A DNA stretch of 64,000 bases. Origin: Erythrobacteraceae bacterium. GTDB taxonomy: Bacteria; Pseudomonadota; Alphaproteobacteria; Sphingomonadales; Sphingomonadaceae. A program made the position numbers and the translations under genes. The notes under the pieces were generated by a model. That model had not been told where the DNA came from. It was given only the letters and a program-made list of their open reading frames with translations, and did not search any database. Below are positions 47,705-55,897 of this stretch, in pieces (the stretch's first letter is position 1; the number at the start of each line of letters is the position of its first letter). The stretch is taken from positions 16,026 through 80,025 of the forward strand of contig PALE01000034.1 in NCBI GenBank assembly GCA_002706445.1. Direction: 5' to 3'.

Positions 47705-48727
47705 ATGGAAAAGACCTTTCGCGACATGCTCCCTTCGCTTCGACCCGGCCCGACCGCCGGACAGCGCCTCGCCGTCCGCATCGAGCTGCTGTTGGTGCTC
47801 GCAATCCTCGTGATCGGAGCCATCGGTCCGCTCAACACGGCGCGCGCGCAATCGTCGAGCCGTCCGTTCACCATTCTCGAAAACGGGCGCGCCTATGCGA
47901 CCTTGCAGGCGGCGGTCGATGTGATCGGCGACCAGCGCGGCACGATCGAGATTGCGCCGGGCACCTATCGCCAATGCGCCGTGCAGAGCGCGGGTGTGAT
48001 CATCTATGCCGCGAAGGAATTCGGCACGGTCACTTTCGATCGCACCACGTGCGAAGGCAAAGCCGCGCTGGTGTTGCGCGGGCTGGGTGCGGAAGTGCGC
48101 GGGATCACTTTTTCGAACATGGCGGTTGCCGACGGCAACGGTGCAGGGATCCGGCTCGAGCAGGGCGCGCTCAACATTGCCTATTCGCGCTTTCTCGACA
48201 GCCAGCAGGGCATCCTCACCGGCAATGACCCGCAGGGTCGCATCTACATCATGCGCTCGACCTTCAGCGGTCTGGGCACTTGCGAGAATTCGGCAGGCTG
48301 CGCCCATTCGATCTACATCGGAAATTATGGCGAGCTGACCGTGCGCGACAGCCGGTTCGAGCGCGGCAGCGGCGGACACTACGTCAAGGCGCGCGCCGCG
48401 ACGGTGCTGATCGAGAACAACAGCTTCGACGATTCCGCCGGCAAGGGCACGAATTACATGATCGACCTGCCCGCAGGCAGCCGCGGCGCGATCACCGGTA
48501 ATTGGTTCGTTCAGGGCCGCGACAAGGAGAATTACTCCGCCTTCATCGCGCTCGGCGCGGAGGAAGTGCTGCACCCGTCGGACGGGCTGCGCGTGACAGG
48601 CAATGAAGCGCGCTTCGTGCCCGGTTTGCAGCGTTCGAGCGTGTTTCTGGCCGACTGGACGGGGTCCAATGTGACCTTGACCAACAACAACCTTGCCAGC
48701 GGATTGGCCCGCTACGAGCGGCGTTAA
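47705..48727 (+). CDS. Right-handed parallel beta-helix repeat protein
   Basis: A 340-residue exported or membrane-anchored protein with an N-terminal hydrophobic segment at about 27-48 (ending ARA|QSS). The body shows beta-helix coils of about 22-25 residues: GTIEIAPGTYRQC, VTFDRTTCEGKAALVLRGLG, ITFSNMAVADGNGAGIRL and LTVRDSRFERGSGGHYVKAR. Such folds often bind or cleave polysaccharides. No catalytic triad can be assigned. ATG 47705 is preferred. Its stop overlaps the convergent Sel1 gene by four bases. Confidence 0.8.
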   Translation: MEKTFRDMLPSLRPGPTAGQRLAVRIELLLVLAILVIGAIGPLNTARAQSSSRPFTILENGRAYATLQAAVDVIGDQRGTIEIAPGTYRQCAVQSAGVIIYAAKEFGTVTFDRTTCEGKAALVLRGLGAEVRGITFSNMAVADGNGAGIRLEQGALNIAYSRFLDSQQGILTGNDPQGRIYIMRSTFSGLGTCENSAGCAHSIYIGNYGELTVRDSRFERGSGGHYVKARAATVLIENNSFDDSAGKGTNYMIDLPAGSRGAITGNWFVQGRDKENYSAFIALGAEEVLHPSDGLRVTGNEARFVPGLQRSSVFLADWTGSNVTLTNNNLASGLARYERR

Positions 48728-49401
48728 GTCTCCAGCCCGAGCTCTTCGGCAATTTCCATGGCTCGCGCGTCGATTGCATCGAAGTCGCTGTCGGGCACGG
48801 ATTCAGCGACATAGTAAAAGGACTGCTCGGCATCCTCATTGCCCATCGCGGCAGCGACGAGGAACCATGCCAGCGCCTCTTGCGAATCCTGTTGGACCGC
48901 TTGGCCAAGGTGGAACATCACGCCCACCCCGCGCACGCCGCCACTGTCTCCCAGACGCGCGGCGCGCATGTAGCTCGACAGCGCGGCCACATCGTCTTGC
49001 GCAGTGCCGCGTCCCGTCGCCTGCATGACGGCGAGGCTGACGATAGCATCGGTGTAATCTTCGGCAGCGGCGGCACGGAACATGGCGACTGCCTCTTCGA
49101 GCGACCCTTCGGCTGTGCCGGTATCGATCATCACGCCGAGTCGCCAGCGGGCGTAGTTGTTGCCCTCCTTTGACGCGACGCGATAGTGGTAGGCTGCGAC
49201 CCGCGGATCGGCGCTCACGCCTTCGCCTGCCTCGTAGAACCGTCCAAGCCACGCATGCGCCACCGGATCGCCGCGCTCTGCCTCGGCCTCGGCGATGCGC
49301 GCCGCTTCGGTAAACTGGCCTTTGTCCACCAGCGCGTCGATCTGCTGCGAGCCGTTGCCCAGCGAAAAGACGAGAGCCAGTGCAAGAAACAGATAGCGCA
49401 T
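48724..49401 (-). CDS. Sel1-repeat (TPR-like) protein with signal peptide
   Basis: A 225-residue protein with a signal-like N-terminus (LFLALALVFSLGN) and five or so Sel1-type repeats: DPVAHAWLGRFYEAGEGV, NYARWRLGVMIDTGTAEGS, YTDAIVSLAVMQATGRGTAQ and GVRGVGVMFHLGQAVQQDSQ. It probably scaffolds protein contacts in the periplasm. No partner is evident. Confidence 0.83.
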   Translation of the reverse strand: MRYLFLALALVFSLGNGSQQIDALVDKGQFTEAARIAEAEAERGDPVAHAWLGRFYEAGEGVSADPRVAAYHYRVASKEGNNYARWRLGVMIDTGTAEGSLEEAVAMFRAAAAEDYTDAIVSLAVMQATGRGTAQDDVAALSSYMRAARLGDSGGVRGVGVMFHLGQAVQQDSQEALAWFLVAAAMGNEDAEQSFYYVAESVPDSDFDAIDARAMEIAEELGLET

Positions 49402-49423
49402 GATAATCCCCCTTGGCCCCAGC

Positions 49424-49933
49424 CTAGCCGAAGGCGCGCGCGTATGTCACCTCGCCCGAAGGCAGGTCTCCGTCGAGCACCAGCGCCTGAAAATATTCGG
49501 GCGGCGGGCCGGGGAAGGTGACTTGCGGTTCGTGCGCAAAGCCGAAGCGGGCATAATAGTCGGGACTGCCGAGCAGCACCACGCCCTTGGCCCCTGTCTG
49601 GCGCAGGTCGGCGATGCCGCGCTTGATCAGCGCGCCGCCGATGTCCCGACCTTGCAGTTCGGGCCAGACCGACACCGGGCCGAGGCCGTACCAGTCCTGC
49701 GCTCCGTCGGAGATGGAAACGCGCGAGAAAGCGATGTGGCCGACAATCCGCTCCGCATCCTCGGCAACCAGCGAAAGTGCGAGATCGCCGTCTGCGCGCA
49801 GGCGCTCGACAAGGTGCTGCTCATCGCCATCGCTGAAAGGCATATTGGCAAATGCGGCCTCGGTGAGCGCGAAGATCGCGGATTCGTCGCCTGCGTCTTC
49901 GGGACGGATAGTAACGGGGACTGCGGGGCTCAT
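49424..49933 (-). CDS. GNAT family N-acetyltransferase
   Basis: A 169-residue GCN5-type acetyltransferase. The acetyl-CoA site is seen in VWPELQGRDIGGALIKRGIA (the Q/R-x-x-G-x-G/A motif), and the C-terminus LLGSPDYYARFGFAHEPQVT is typical of YhbS-like members. The substrate is unknown. Its start overlaps the ribA stop by four bases, so it belongs to the xth-ribA-GNAT operon. Confidence 0.88.
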   Translation of the reverse strand: MSPAVPVTIRPEDAGDESAIFALTEAAFANMPFSDGDEQHLVERLRADGDLALSLVAEDAERIVGHIAFSRVSISDGAQDWYGLGPVSVWPELQGRDIGGALIKRGIADLRQTGAKGVVLLGSPDYYARFGFAHEPQVTFPGPPPEYFQALVLDGDLPSGEVTYARAFG

Positions 49934-51003
49934 CCCAGCAAATGCCCGTGGCGGTCGCGCTTGGTGGCGAGATAGCGGGCGTTGTGCGGATTGTCGGGAA
50001 GCTGGTGCGGCACACGTTCGCTCACCGTAATGCCTGCCGCTTCGAGCGCCGCGACCTTGTTGGGATTGTTGGTCATCAGCCGGATGCTGCCCGCGCCGAG
50101 CAGATCGAGCATTCGCGCTGCTGTCGGAAAATCGCGCGCTTCATCGGGCAGGCCCAGCCGCGTATTGGCATCGACCGTGTCGAAACCTTGATCCTGCAAT
50201 CGATAGGCGCGCAGCTTGTTGATGAGCCCGATCCCGCGCCCTTCCTGCCGCAAATACAGAAGCGCGCCCCATCCGCCGCTTTCGCGCGCATGCTCGGCCA
50301 TGGCGTGCAGCGCCGCGTCGAGCTGCGGGCCGCAATCGCATTTGAGGCTACCCAGGATGTCGCCGGTCAGACACTCCGAATGGAGCCGCACCAGCGGTTC
50401 GCGGTCGCCCGACTGTTCGCCGATGATAAGCGCAACGTGCTCGCGCGTGTCTTCGGTGGAGCGGAAGGCGACGATCTGAGCATCACTGCTGGCGTTCACC
50501 GGCAGGCGCGCGCGGGTGACGATCCTGAGCGCGCCGCTGTCGGCATAGTCAGCCAGATCGCCGGCGGCGAGTGTGTGCGCTTCGCCCGCCCCTTCGGGAT
50601 TGACCAGAAAGGCCGGTAGGATGCCCGCAATCCGCGCCAGCTCCATTGCTGCGCGGGCGGCATCGTCCCACGCGAGCGCTTCGGCACGGAACGGTCCCTT
50701 GAACGGATTGCCGAGGTCGAGCGCGGGATCTGCAATCGGTCCGGCTTCGGCCAGCGTGAAATCCTCGCCGCCCCTGATGAGAACAGGAGAATGCGGCACG
50801 GCCGCCTCGCGCTGGTTGGCGAGCTTGAGCGTCGCCGCCCGCGCCGCCGAAATCAGCATTTGCGGCGCTGTCGCAGCGCTCGCAACGGCGGTTTCAACGG
50901 GTAGAAGTGTCGGCCCATCCTCGAATGCCAGCGGCCAGCCATGGCGCAGCGCGTCCACCGCCTGCGCCGCGCGCCGTGCAGGAGAAGGCGCTGGATGGCT
51001 CAA
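49930..51003 (-). CDS. ribA: GTP cyclohydrolase II with degenerate N-terminal RibB-like region
   Basis: A 357-residue protein. The C-terminal half (about 165-357) is a complete GTP cyclohydrolase II, which opens GTP for riboflavin synthesis: zinc cysteines in HSECLTGDILGSLKCDCG, GTP-binding LRQEGRGIGL, and NPNKVAALEAAGI. The first 160 residues resemble a DHBP synthase (RibB) fold (AVDALRHGWPLAFED, AAMELARIAGILPAFLVNPE) but lack the acidic DDExRENE active site, so that half looks inactive. TTG 51003 is the likely start because it overlaps the xth stop (TTGA); no ATG or GTG is available nearby. Confidence 0.88.
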   Translation of the reverse strand: MSHPAPSPARRAAQAVDALRHGWPLAFEDGPTLLPVETAVASAATAPQMLISAARAATLKLANQREAAVPHSPVLIRGGEDFTLAEAGPIADPALDLGNPFKGPFRAEALAWDDAARAAMELARIAGILPAFLVNPEGAGEAHTLAAGDLADYADSGALRIVTRARLPVNASSDAQIVAFRSTEDTREHVALIIGEQSGDREPLVRLHSECLTGDILGSLKCDCGPQLDAALHAMAEHARESGGWGALLYLRQEGRGIGLINKLRAYRLQDQGFDTVDANTRLGLPDEARDFPTAARMLDLLGAGSIRLMTNNPNKVAALEAAGITVSERVPHQLPDNPHNARYLATKRDRHGHLLG

Positions 51004-51788
51004 ATATCGAACTCGGTGATCAGCGGAACGTGGTCCGAGGGCTTTTCCCAGCTGCGCGCATCTTCGAGCACGCTGTGCGATTTTGCCTGTGCGGCCAGAT
51101 CGGGCGAGGCCCACATATGGTCAAGCCGCCGCCCGCGATCATTGGCGCGCCAATCCTTCGCGCGGTAGCTCCACCAGCTGAAATAGCGCTCCGGATCGCG
51201 GATAAATTCGCGCCCGATATCGACCCAGCCATGCGCATCCTTGAACCGCTGGAGCGTTTCGACCTCGAGCGGCGTGTGGCTGACGACCTTCAAGAGCTGC
51301 TTGTGGTTCCAGACATCGCTTTCGAGCGGGGCGATGTTGAAATCGCCGACGATCAAGGTGGGCTTGTCGAGCTTGTCTGCCCACAGCGTCATGCGTTCGA
51401 GGAAATCGAGCTTCTGCCCGAATTTCACGTTCACCTCGCGGTCGGGCTCATCGCCGCCTGCGGGAACATAGACATTGTCGACGATCATATCGCGCCCGAC
51501 CACTTCGACCGCGACATGGCGAGCCTCGCCATTGGCCTGCCAGTCGTGGCGGGCGACTTCGCGTATGGGCAAGCGGCTGACGGTGGCGACGCCGTGATAG
51601 CCCTTTTGCCCGCACACCGCCTGATGCTCGTAACCCAGCGCAGCGAGCGCTTCGGCAGGGAACTGGTGCTCCTGGCACTTGATCTCCTGCAGGCACAGCA
51701 CATCGGGTGCATGCTCGGTGAGGTATTTCTCGATAATCGGCAGGCGCAGGCGGGCCGAATTGATGTTCCAGGTAGCGACAGAAAGCAT
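51000..51788 (-). CDS. xth: Exodeoxyribonuclease III
   Basis: A 262-residue AP endonuclease/3'-5' exonuclease for base-excision repair. Conserved motifs are present: WNINSARLR near the start, CLQEIKCQEHQFP with the metal Glu, VYVPAGG, GDFNIAP, and the C-terminal RRLDHMWASP and SDHVPLI. It is the first gene of the xth-ribA-GNAT operon. ung, a partner of the same pathway, lies at 14.9 kb. Confidence 0.96.
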   Translation of the reverse strand: MLSVATWNINSARLRLPIIEKYLTEHAPDVLCLQEIKCQEHQFPAEALAALGYEHQAVCGQKGYHGVATVSRLPIREVARHDWQANGEARHVAVEVVGRDMIVDNVYVPAGGDEPDREVNVKFGQKLDFLERMTLWADKLDKPTLIVGDFNIAPLESDVWNHKQLLKVVSHTPLEVETLQRFKDAHGWVDIGREFIRDPERYFSWWSYRAKDWRANDRGRRLDHMWASPDLAAQAKSHSVLEDARSWEKPSDHVPLITEFDI

Positions 51789-51870
51789 GGCGGCGATTTA
51801 GGCAGCCCCGCACAAAAACGCCACCTTTTGGTTCAAGGCGTGTGCTCAGGCATGCGCCTAAGCTGGCCGA

Positions 51871-51948
51871 GCCACCCGCGCCCTCCACCCTTCCACCCGG
51901 ATGATATCCCGGTAGGCTCCGGGTGGAAGGGTGGAGGGCGCGGGTGGC
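51871..51948. repeat. Long perfect inverted repeat, 31-bp arms
   Basis: Arms 51871-51901 and 51918-51948 are perfect complements over 31 bases around a 16-base loop. A second small hairpin (TGGCATT/AATGCCA) follows at 51951-51972. The element lies between the divergent xth and phoA genes. It shares TCCGGGTGGAAGGG and overall layout with 35737-35816. Confidence 0.85.
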
Positions 51949-52033
51949 TGTGGCATTCTAAAGAAATGCCACCATTAGCTTTCGTGTCACAATCGAACGC
52001 GATACGAACGGGCATCATTTCCGGAGGAAACAC

Positions 52034-53479
52034 ATGACCCGCTCGCTCACCGTCCTGCTCGCTTCGACCACACTCGCGCTCGGCGCCTGCACTATGGACG
52101 AAGGCAACGCGCCACTGGCCAGCGCTTCGACCGCTGCTCCGGCAGAAGCCCCGCAGGCCGAAGCAAGGGCCAAGAACGTCATCCTGTTCATCGGCGACGG
52201 TATGGGCATCTCCACCATCACCGCCGCGCGTATCTATGCAGGGCAGAAGCAGGGTCAGACCGGCGAGGAATATGTCCTGCCGTTCGAGACTTTCGACAAT
52301 GTCGCGCTGGTCAAAACCTACAACACCAATGCGCAGGTCCCCGACAGCGCCGGAACCGCGACGGCGATGCATTCGGGCGAGAAGACCAATATCGGCGTGC
52401 TCGGCATCGCGGCTGCGGGCGGCCATGGCGATTGTGCCGCAGCGCTTGCCAACCCGCTGCCGCTGCTGGGCGAAGAGGCCAAGGAACGCGGTCTGGCGCT
52501 CGGCATCGTCTCGACCGCGCGGCTGACTCACGCGACCCCCGCCAGCGTCTATGCCCGCAGCGCCAATCGCGACTGGGAGGCCGATGCCTGGGTTCCCGAG
52601 GACCAGCGCGGGCTCGGCTGCAAGGATATCGCCATGCAACTGGTCGAAACCGATTGGGATGTCGCGCTGGGTGGCGGATCGGTGGTCATGTACGGCAGCG
52701 AGCACGGCGGACGACGCATGGAAGCGGACGCCGATCTGCCCGCCGAATGGACTGCGCGCACCGGCGGCACTTATGTGACCACGCAGGCCGAGCTTGAGGC
52801 GGCGCCTCTCGATGCGCCGGTGCTCGGCGTCTTCTCGCCCAGCCACATGACCTACATGGTCGATCGCAAGCCCGATTCGACCGAGCCGACGCTCACCGAC
52901 ATGACCGCACAGGCGCTCGGGCGGCTGGGGCAGGACACCGATGGCTATTATCTGATGGTAGAAAGCGGGCGCATCGATCACGGCCACCACGCAGGGCAGG
53001 CGGGCTATGCTCTCGAAGAGGCGGTCGAGTTCGCGCGGGCGATCCAGTACGCGATCGACAACACCGACCCCGAAGAGACGCTGATCATGGTCACCGCCGA
53101 TCACAGCCACGTTTTCACCATCGCAGGCTATCCGCGGCGCGGGAACGACATCCTCGGTCTCGTGGTCCCGCCCACGGGCGGCGATGAGGACCATTCGGGC
53201 GAAGATATAAGCGAAGGCGCGCCCTCGCTTGCTGCTGATGGCAAGCCTTACACGACGCTCGGTTATGGCAACGGCCCCGGCGCGGTTTCGGGCGAACGTC
53301 CAATTCCCGAAACGGGCGTTCAGGCGCACCAGCAATCGGTGGTTCCGACCGAAAGCGAAACCCACGGCGGCGAAGATGTGGCCCTGTTCGCCCAAGGTCC
53401 GGGAGCCGAAGGCGCGCACGGCGTGATCGAGCAGAACGTGATCTACGACATTATTCGGAAAGCGTACGGTTGGGAGTGA
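52034..53479 (+). CDS. phoA: Alkaline phosphatase (PhoA family lipoprotein)
   Basis: A 481-residue metal-dependent phosphomonoesterase. Lipobox LGAC is at 16-19, so it is anchored on the periplasmic or outer membrane. Asp55 in FIGDGMG and nucleophile Ser105 in VPDSAGTATAM are present, along with GRIDHGHHAG and MVTADHSHVF metal-ligand segments. It releases phosphate from organic esters. A GGAGGAAA ribosome site precedes ATG 52034. Only a single GTGTCAC half-site (51984-51990) is visible upstream, not a full Pho box. Confidence 0.94.
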   Translation: MTRSLTVLLASTTLALGACTMDEGNAPLASASTAAPAEAPQAEARAKNVILFIGDGMGISTITAARIYAGQKQGQTGEEYVLPFETFDNVALVKTYNTNAQVPDSAGTATAMHSGEKTNIGVLGIAAAGGHGDCAAALANPLPLLGEEAKERGLALGIVSTARLTHATPASVYARSANRDWEADAWVPEDQRGLGCKDIAMQLVETDWDVALGGGSVVMYGSEHGGRRMEADADLPAEWTARTGGTYVTTQAELEAAPLDAPVLGVFSPSHMTYMVDRKPDSTEPTLTDMTAQALGRLGQDTDGYYLMVESGRIDHGHHAGQAGYALEEAVEFARAIQYAIDNTDPEETLIMVTADHSHVFTIAGYPRRGNDILGLVVPPTGGDEDHSGEDISEGAPSLAADGKPYTTLGYGNGPGAVSGERPIPETGVQAHQQSVVPTESETHGGEDVALFAQGPGAEGAHGVIEQNVIYDIIRKAYGWE

Positions 53480-53491
53480 TAGCCAGCCAAC

Positions 53492-53527
53492 AAAAAACCC
53501 TCGACCCGGGGGCGATGGGTCGAGGGT
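53492..53527. terminator. Bidirectional terminator between phoA and lolA
   Basis: Perfect 10-bp stem CCCTCGACCC/GGGTCGAGGG (53498-53507 and 53517-53526). On the minus strand it is followed by TTTTTTG, a strong terminator for lolA transcripts. On the plus strand it ends phoA with only TT. It lies 18 bases after the phoA stop. Confidence 0.85.
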
Positions 53528-53702
53528 TCCATGTTAGCGTTCGTCACGCTTGCACAAAGCGGGGATTCTCGGGGAAGGGCAACAGGGGGGAAACCCTTCC
53601 TTCGTCCGCCTTGTTCAGAACAAATACCGTCAATCGGCTTTCCGCTATATGAACGCGCACCTAGTTTTGTCGCATTCATACAACTTATCGGGGCCGAGCC
53701 GT

Positions 53703-54371
53703 TCAGCCCGGGCGACGAGATGTGCGGCGCGGATCGCGGAAATTGAAGGTGCTGTCAGGAACCGAGATTCCATAACGGTGATTCGACAGCCGCACCGTGG
53801 TGCGGTGGTTCTGCGCATCGAGCGCAACCCAGTGCGTCAGCTGCAATCCGCCCGGTGCCGAGGCATTGCGCACGAAGATCAGATTGATCCGTCCGTACTC
53901 CGGCTTGTTCGGGTCGCGCACATCGACGCTTATGACGTCGGGGCTACCGGTCGGGACCAGTGTGCCGAACTGCTTCACATCGCGATTGGGGTCGAGCAGC
54001 GCGCCAAGCGGCGAGTTGCGGATCGGCCAGCGTTCGACCTGGTTGACCTCGTAATCGATCATGTAGAGCGAGCGCCCGTTCGACACCACGAGCAGGTCGG
54101 CATCGCTGCCATAATCGAACCGGATCTTGCCCGGCCGTTTCAGCGTCATCGTTCCGCGCGCGACATTGCCGGCGCGGTCTGTCTGCGAGAAATCCGCCTT
54201 CATCGTCGAAATCGCGCGCAGCGCGGCGACGGCGCGGTCGAGATCGGCGCTCGACGTCTGTGCGGTGGCGGGGGCGGCCAGCTCGCCCGTAGGCAGGCTG
54301 AGACCGAGAGCAAGCGTACCGGCGGCGGCAAGCGCGAGGCCGGTGCGGCGAAATAGAGCGAGTGTGTTCAT
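53703..54371 (-). CDS. lolA: LolA family outer-membrane lipoprotein carrier protein
   Basis: A 222-residue periplasmic protein with a signal peptide of about 37 residues (ending ATAQ). It carries lipoproteins from LolCDE to the outer membrane. The fold is seen in TMKADFSQTDRAGNVARGTM, LKRPGKIRFDY, LLVVSNGRSLYMIDYEVNQV and LTHWVALDAQNHRTTVRLSN. It fits the many lipoproteins in this window (lptE, DUF3576, phoA and the two operon lipoproteins). Confidence 0.9.
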   Translation of the reverse strand: MNTLALFRRTGLALAAAGTLALGLSLPTGELAAPATAQTSSADLDRAVAALRAISTMKADFSQTDRAGNVARGTMTLKRPGKIRFDYGSDADLLVVSNGRSLYMIDYEVNQVERWPIRNSPLGALLDPNRDVKQFGTLVPTGSPDVISVDVRDPNKPEYGRINLIFVRNASAPGGLQLTHWVALDAQNHRTTVRLSNHRYGISVPDSTFNFRDPRRTSRRPG

Positions 54372-54438
54372 AGCCGCGCAGCTACGCCTGGCGGATTGAA
54401 CTGTCGATGAATTAAATGCAGTGGGCCGTTCAGGCGCA

Positions 54439-54460
54439 CGAAGATCTTACTTGATCTTCG
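54439..54460 (-). other. Hairpin enclosing the rpmG stop codon
   Basis: CGAAGATC (54439-54446) and GATCTTCG (54453-54460) form a perfect 8-bp stem whose six-base loop contains the rpmG TAA (54449-54447). No T-tract follows on the minus strand, so it may protect the 3' end rather than terminate. It resembles the lptA arrangement. Confidence 0.6.
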
Positions 54461-54614
54461 CTTCCTTGAATTCGACGTGCTTCTTCACAACCGGGTCGTA
54501 CTTGCGGAACGACATCTTCTCGGTGATGTTGCGCGGGTTCTTCTTCGTGACGTAGAAAAAGCCGGTGCCTTCGCTCGAAACGAGGCGGATTTTGACGGTT
54601 GCTGGCTTCGCCAT
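54447..54614 (-). CDS. rpmG: 50S ribosomal protein L33
   Basis: A 55-residue ribosomal protein of the large subunit. The sequence [20 protein letters not shown], then [20 protein letters not shown] and a lysine-rich end, is the cysteine-free L33 form, which does not bind zinc. The length is exact for the family. The gene is monocistronic or follows arfB; 119 bases separate them. A hairpin spans its stop codon. Confidence 0.96.
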   Translation of the reverse strand: MAKPATVKIRLVSSEGTGFFYVTKKNPRNITEKMSFRKYDPVVKKHVEFKEAKIK

Positions 54615-54733
54615 GGCGGGTTCCTAAGACTGTCTGGTGAGGCCAACTGGCCCAAAATACAAAGGGCGACGCATTCGGCGCCGCCGTTTCAGCGCGCGCC
54701 AATGGGCGATTCACGGGGTAAAGTCAAGAAGAG

Positions 54734-55162
54734 TCACCAATCCGACCGGCTGGGCTTGCCGCGATTGGCCTTCACCTCGCCGCGCGCTTTCTTCGCCTTC
54801 AATCGCTGAACCTTGCCGACGCGATTGATGCGGCTTTTAGCGCGCTTCTTGGGCTGGCGATGTGCTTTTTCGAGAATCTCGGCCAGCTTGGCGCGTGCAT
54901 GGGTGCGATTCGCTTCCTGTGTGCGGTGCAGCCTGGAGGTGATCAGCAGATCGCCCGCGGCGGTCAGCTTCGACCCCGCCAGTGTGCGCAGCCGTGAAAA
55001 CACCGGAGGCGGCAGGCGCAGCGCATAGACATTCACGCGCAGCTGCACCTCGGTCGCGACCTTGTTGGCGTTCTGGCCGCCCGGGCCGGAGCCTGCGAGG
55101 AAGCTTTCCTCGGCCAGCGCGTGGGCGCGGTTGATAGTGGCTTCAAGTAACGCCGGGTCCAT
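54734..55162 (-). CDS. arfB: Alternative ribosome-rescue peptidyl-tRNA hydrolase ArfB
   Basis: A 142-residue protein that frees stalled ribosomes by hydrolysing peptidyl-tRNA. The catalytic GGQ is at 28-30 in GSGPGGQNANK. The C-terminal tail is strongly basic (KKRAKSRINRVGKVQRLKAK), as needed to enter the empty mRNA channel. It overlaps the end of the pseudouridine synthase gene by 20 bases, so the two are likely co-translated. Confidence 0.93.
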   Translation of the reverse strand: MDPALLEATINRAHALAEESFLAGSGPGGQNANKVATEVQLRVNVYALRLPPPVFSRLRTLAGSKLTAAGDLLITSRLHRTQEANRTHARAKLAEILEKAHRQPKKRAKSRINRVGKVQRLKAKKARGEVKANRGKPSRSDW

Positions 55163-55856
55163 CGGGCATCTCTGGCGGCGGCGGCGCGGTCAGGCCGGCG
55201 CGCACGAAATCTTCGGGGAAGGGCGCATAGGCGGTGATCGCGGTCTTGCCCTCGCGTGCCACGGTCAGCGTTTCGGCGTGCAGCATGGTGCGCGGTGCGC
55301 CCTTGTTCTGCCCACGCACCGGCCCGTAAACCGGGTCGCCGAGCAATGGCGCACCCAGCCCTTGCAGCGCATGAACGCGCAGCTGGTGGGTGCGGCCCGT
55401 TTCGGGGCGGAAACGAATCAGCGAGCGGCGCTTGTCCCCCTCTCCGATGGTTTCGATCAGTTCCCAATGCGACACCGCAGGCTTGCCCTTTTTCGCCGCG
55501 ATCATGCGCCAGCCTTTTTCGGCCGAGCTGATCTTCGACAGCGACAATTCGATCGTGCCCGATCGTTCGCTCGGCTCGAAGTCGATGATCGCCAGATAGG
55601 TCTTGCCCACCAGACGATCCTCGAAGGCCTTGTTGAAACGCTTCAACGCTTTGGGATTGCGCGCCAGCAGCAGGCAGCCCGAAGTGTCGGTGTCGAGCCG
55701 GTGGACCGCGACCGGGGGGCGCTGGAAGCCGAGTTTCAGCTCCTCGATATGATCCCACAGGGCAGGGCCGCCGCGCTTGGGACGATCGACGGGAAGACCC
55801 GCGGGCTTGTCGATGACGAGCGCTTCGCCGTCTTCGTAGAGAATGGGAATAGTCAT
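55143..55856 (-). CDS. RluA family RNA pseudouridine synthase
   Basis: A 237-residue enzyme that isomerises uridine in rRNA or tRNA. The catalytic motif HRLDTDTSG is at 52-60 with Asp55, and the GRTHQLRVH segment is present. No S4 domain precedes the core. The substrate position is unknown. It overlaps arfB by 20 bases and follows pabBC by 41 bases. Confidence 0.93.
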   Translation of the reverse strand: MTIPILYEDGEALVIDKPAGLPVDRPKRGGPALWDHIEELKLGFQRPPVAVHRLDTDTSGCLLLARNPKALKRFNKAFEDRLVGKTYLAIIDFEPSERSGTIELSLSKISSAEKGWRMIAAKKGKPAVSHWELIETIGEGDKRRSLIRFRPETGRTHQLRVHALQGLGAPLLGDPVYGPVRGQNKGAPRTMLHAETLTVAREGKTAITAYAPFPEDFVRAGLTAPPPPEMPDGPGVT

Positions 55857-55897
55857 GAAATCTTTCTAAGCGTGCCGGAGCCACCCGGCGCTCTACA

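Noticed and set aside
47559-47804. Longer N-terminus for the first lipoprotein gene
   Set aside because: It would overlap the beta-helix gene and hide a good lipoprotein signal with a well-placed ribosome site at 47558.
51961-52000. Pho box upstream of phoA
   Set aside because: Only one GTGTCAC half-site is visible; the second repeat at the required 11-base distance does not match.
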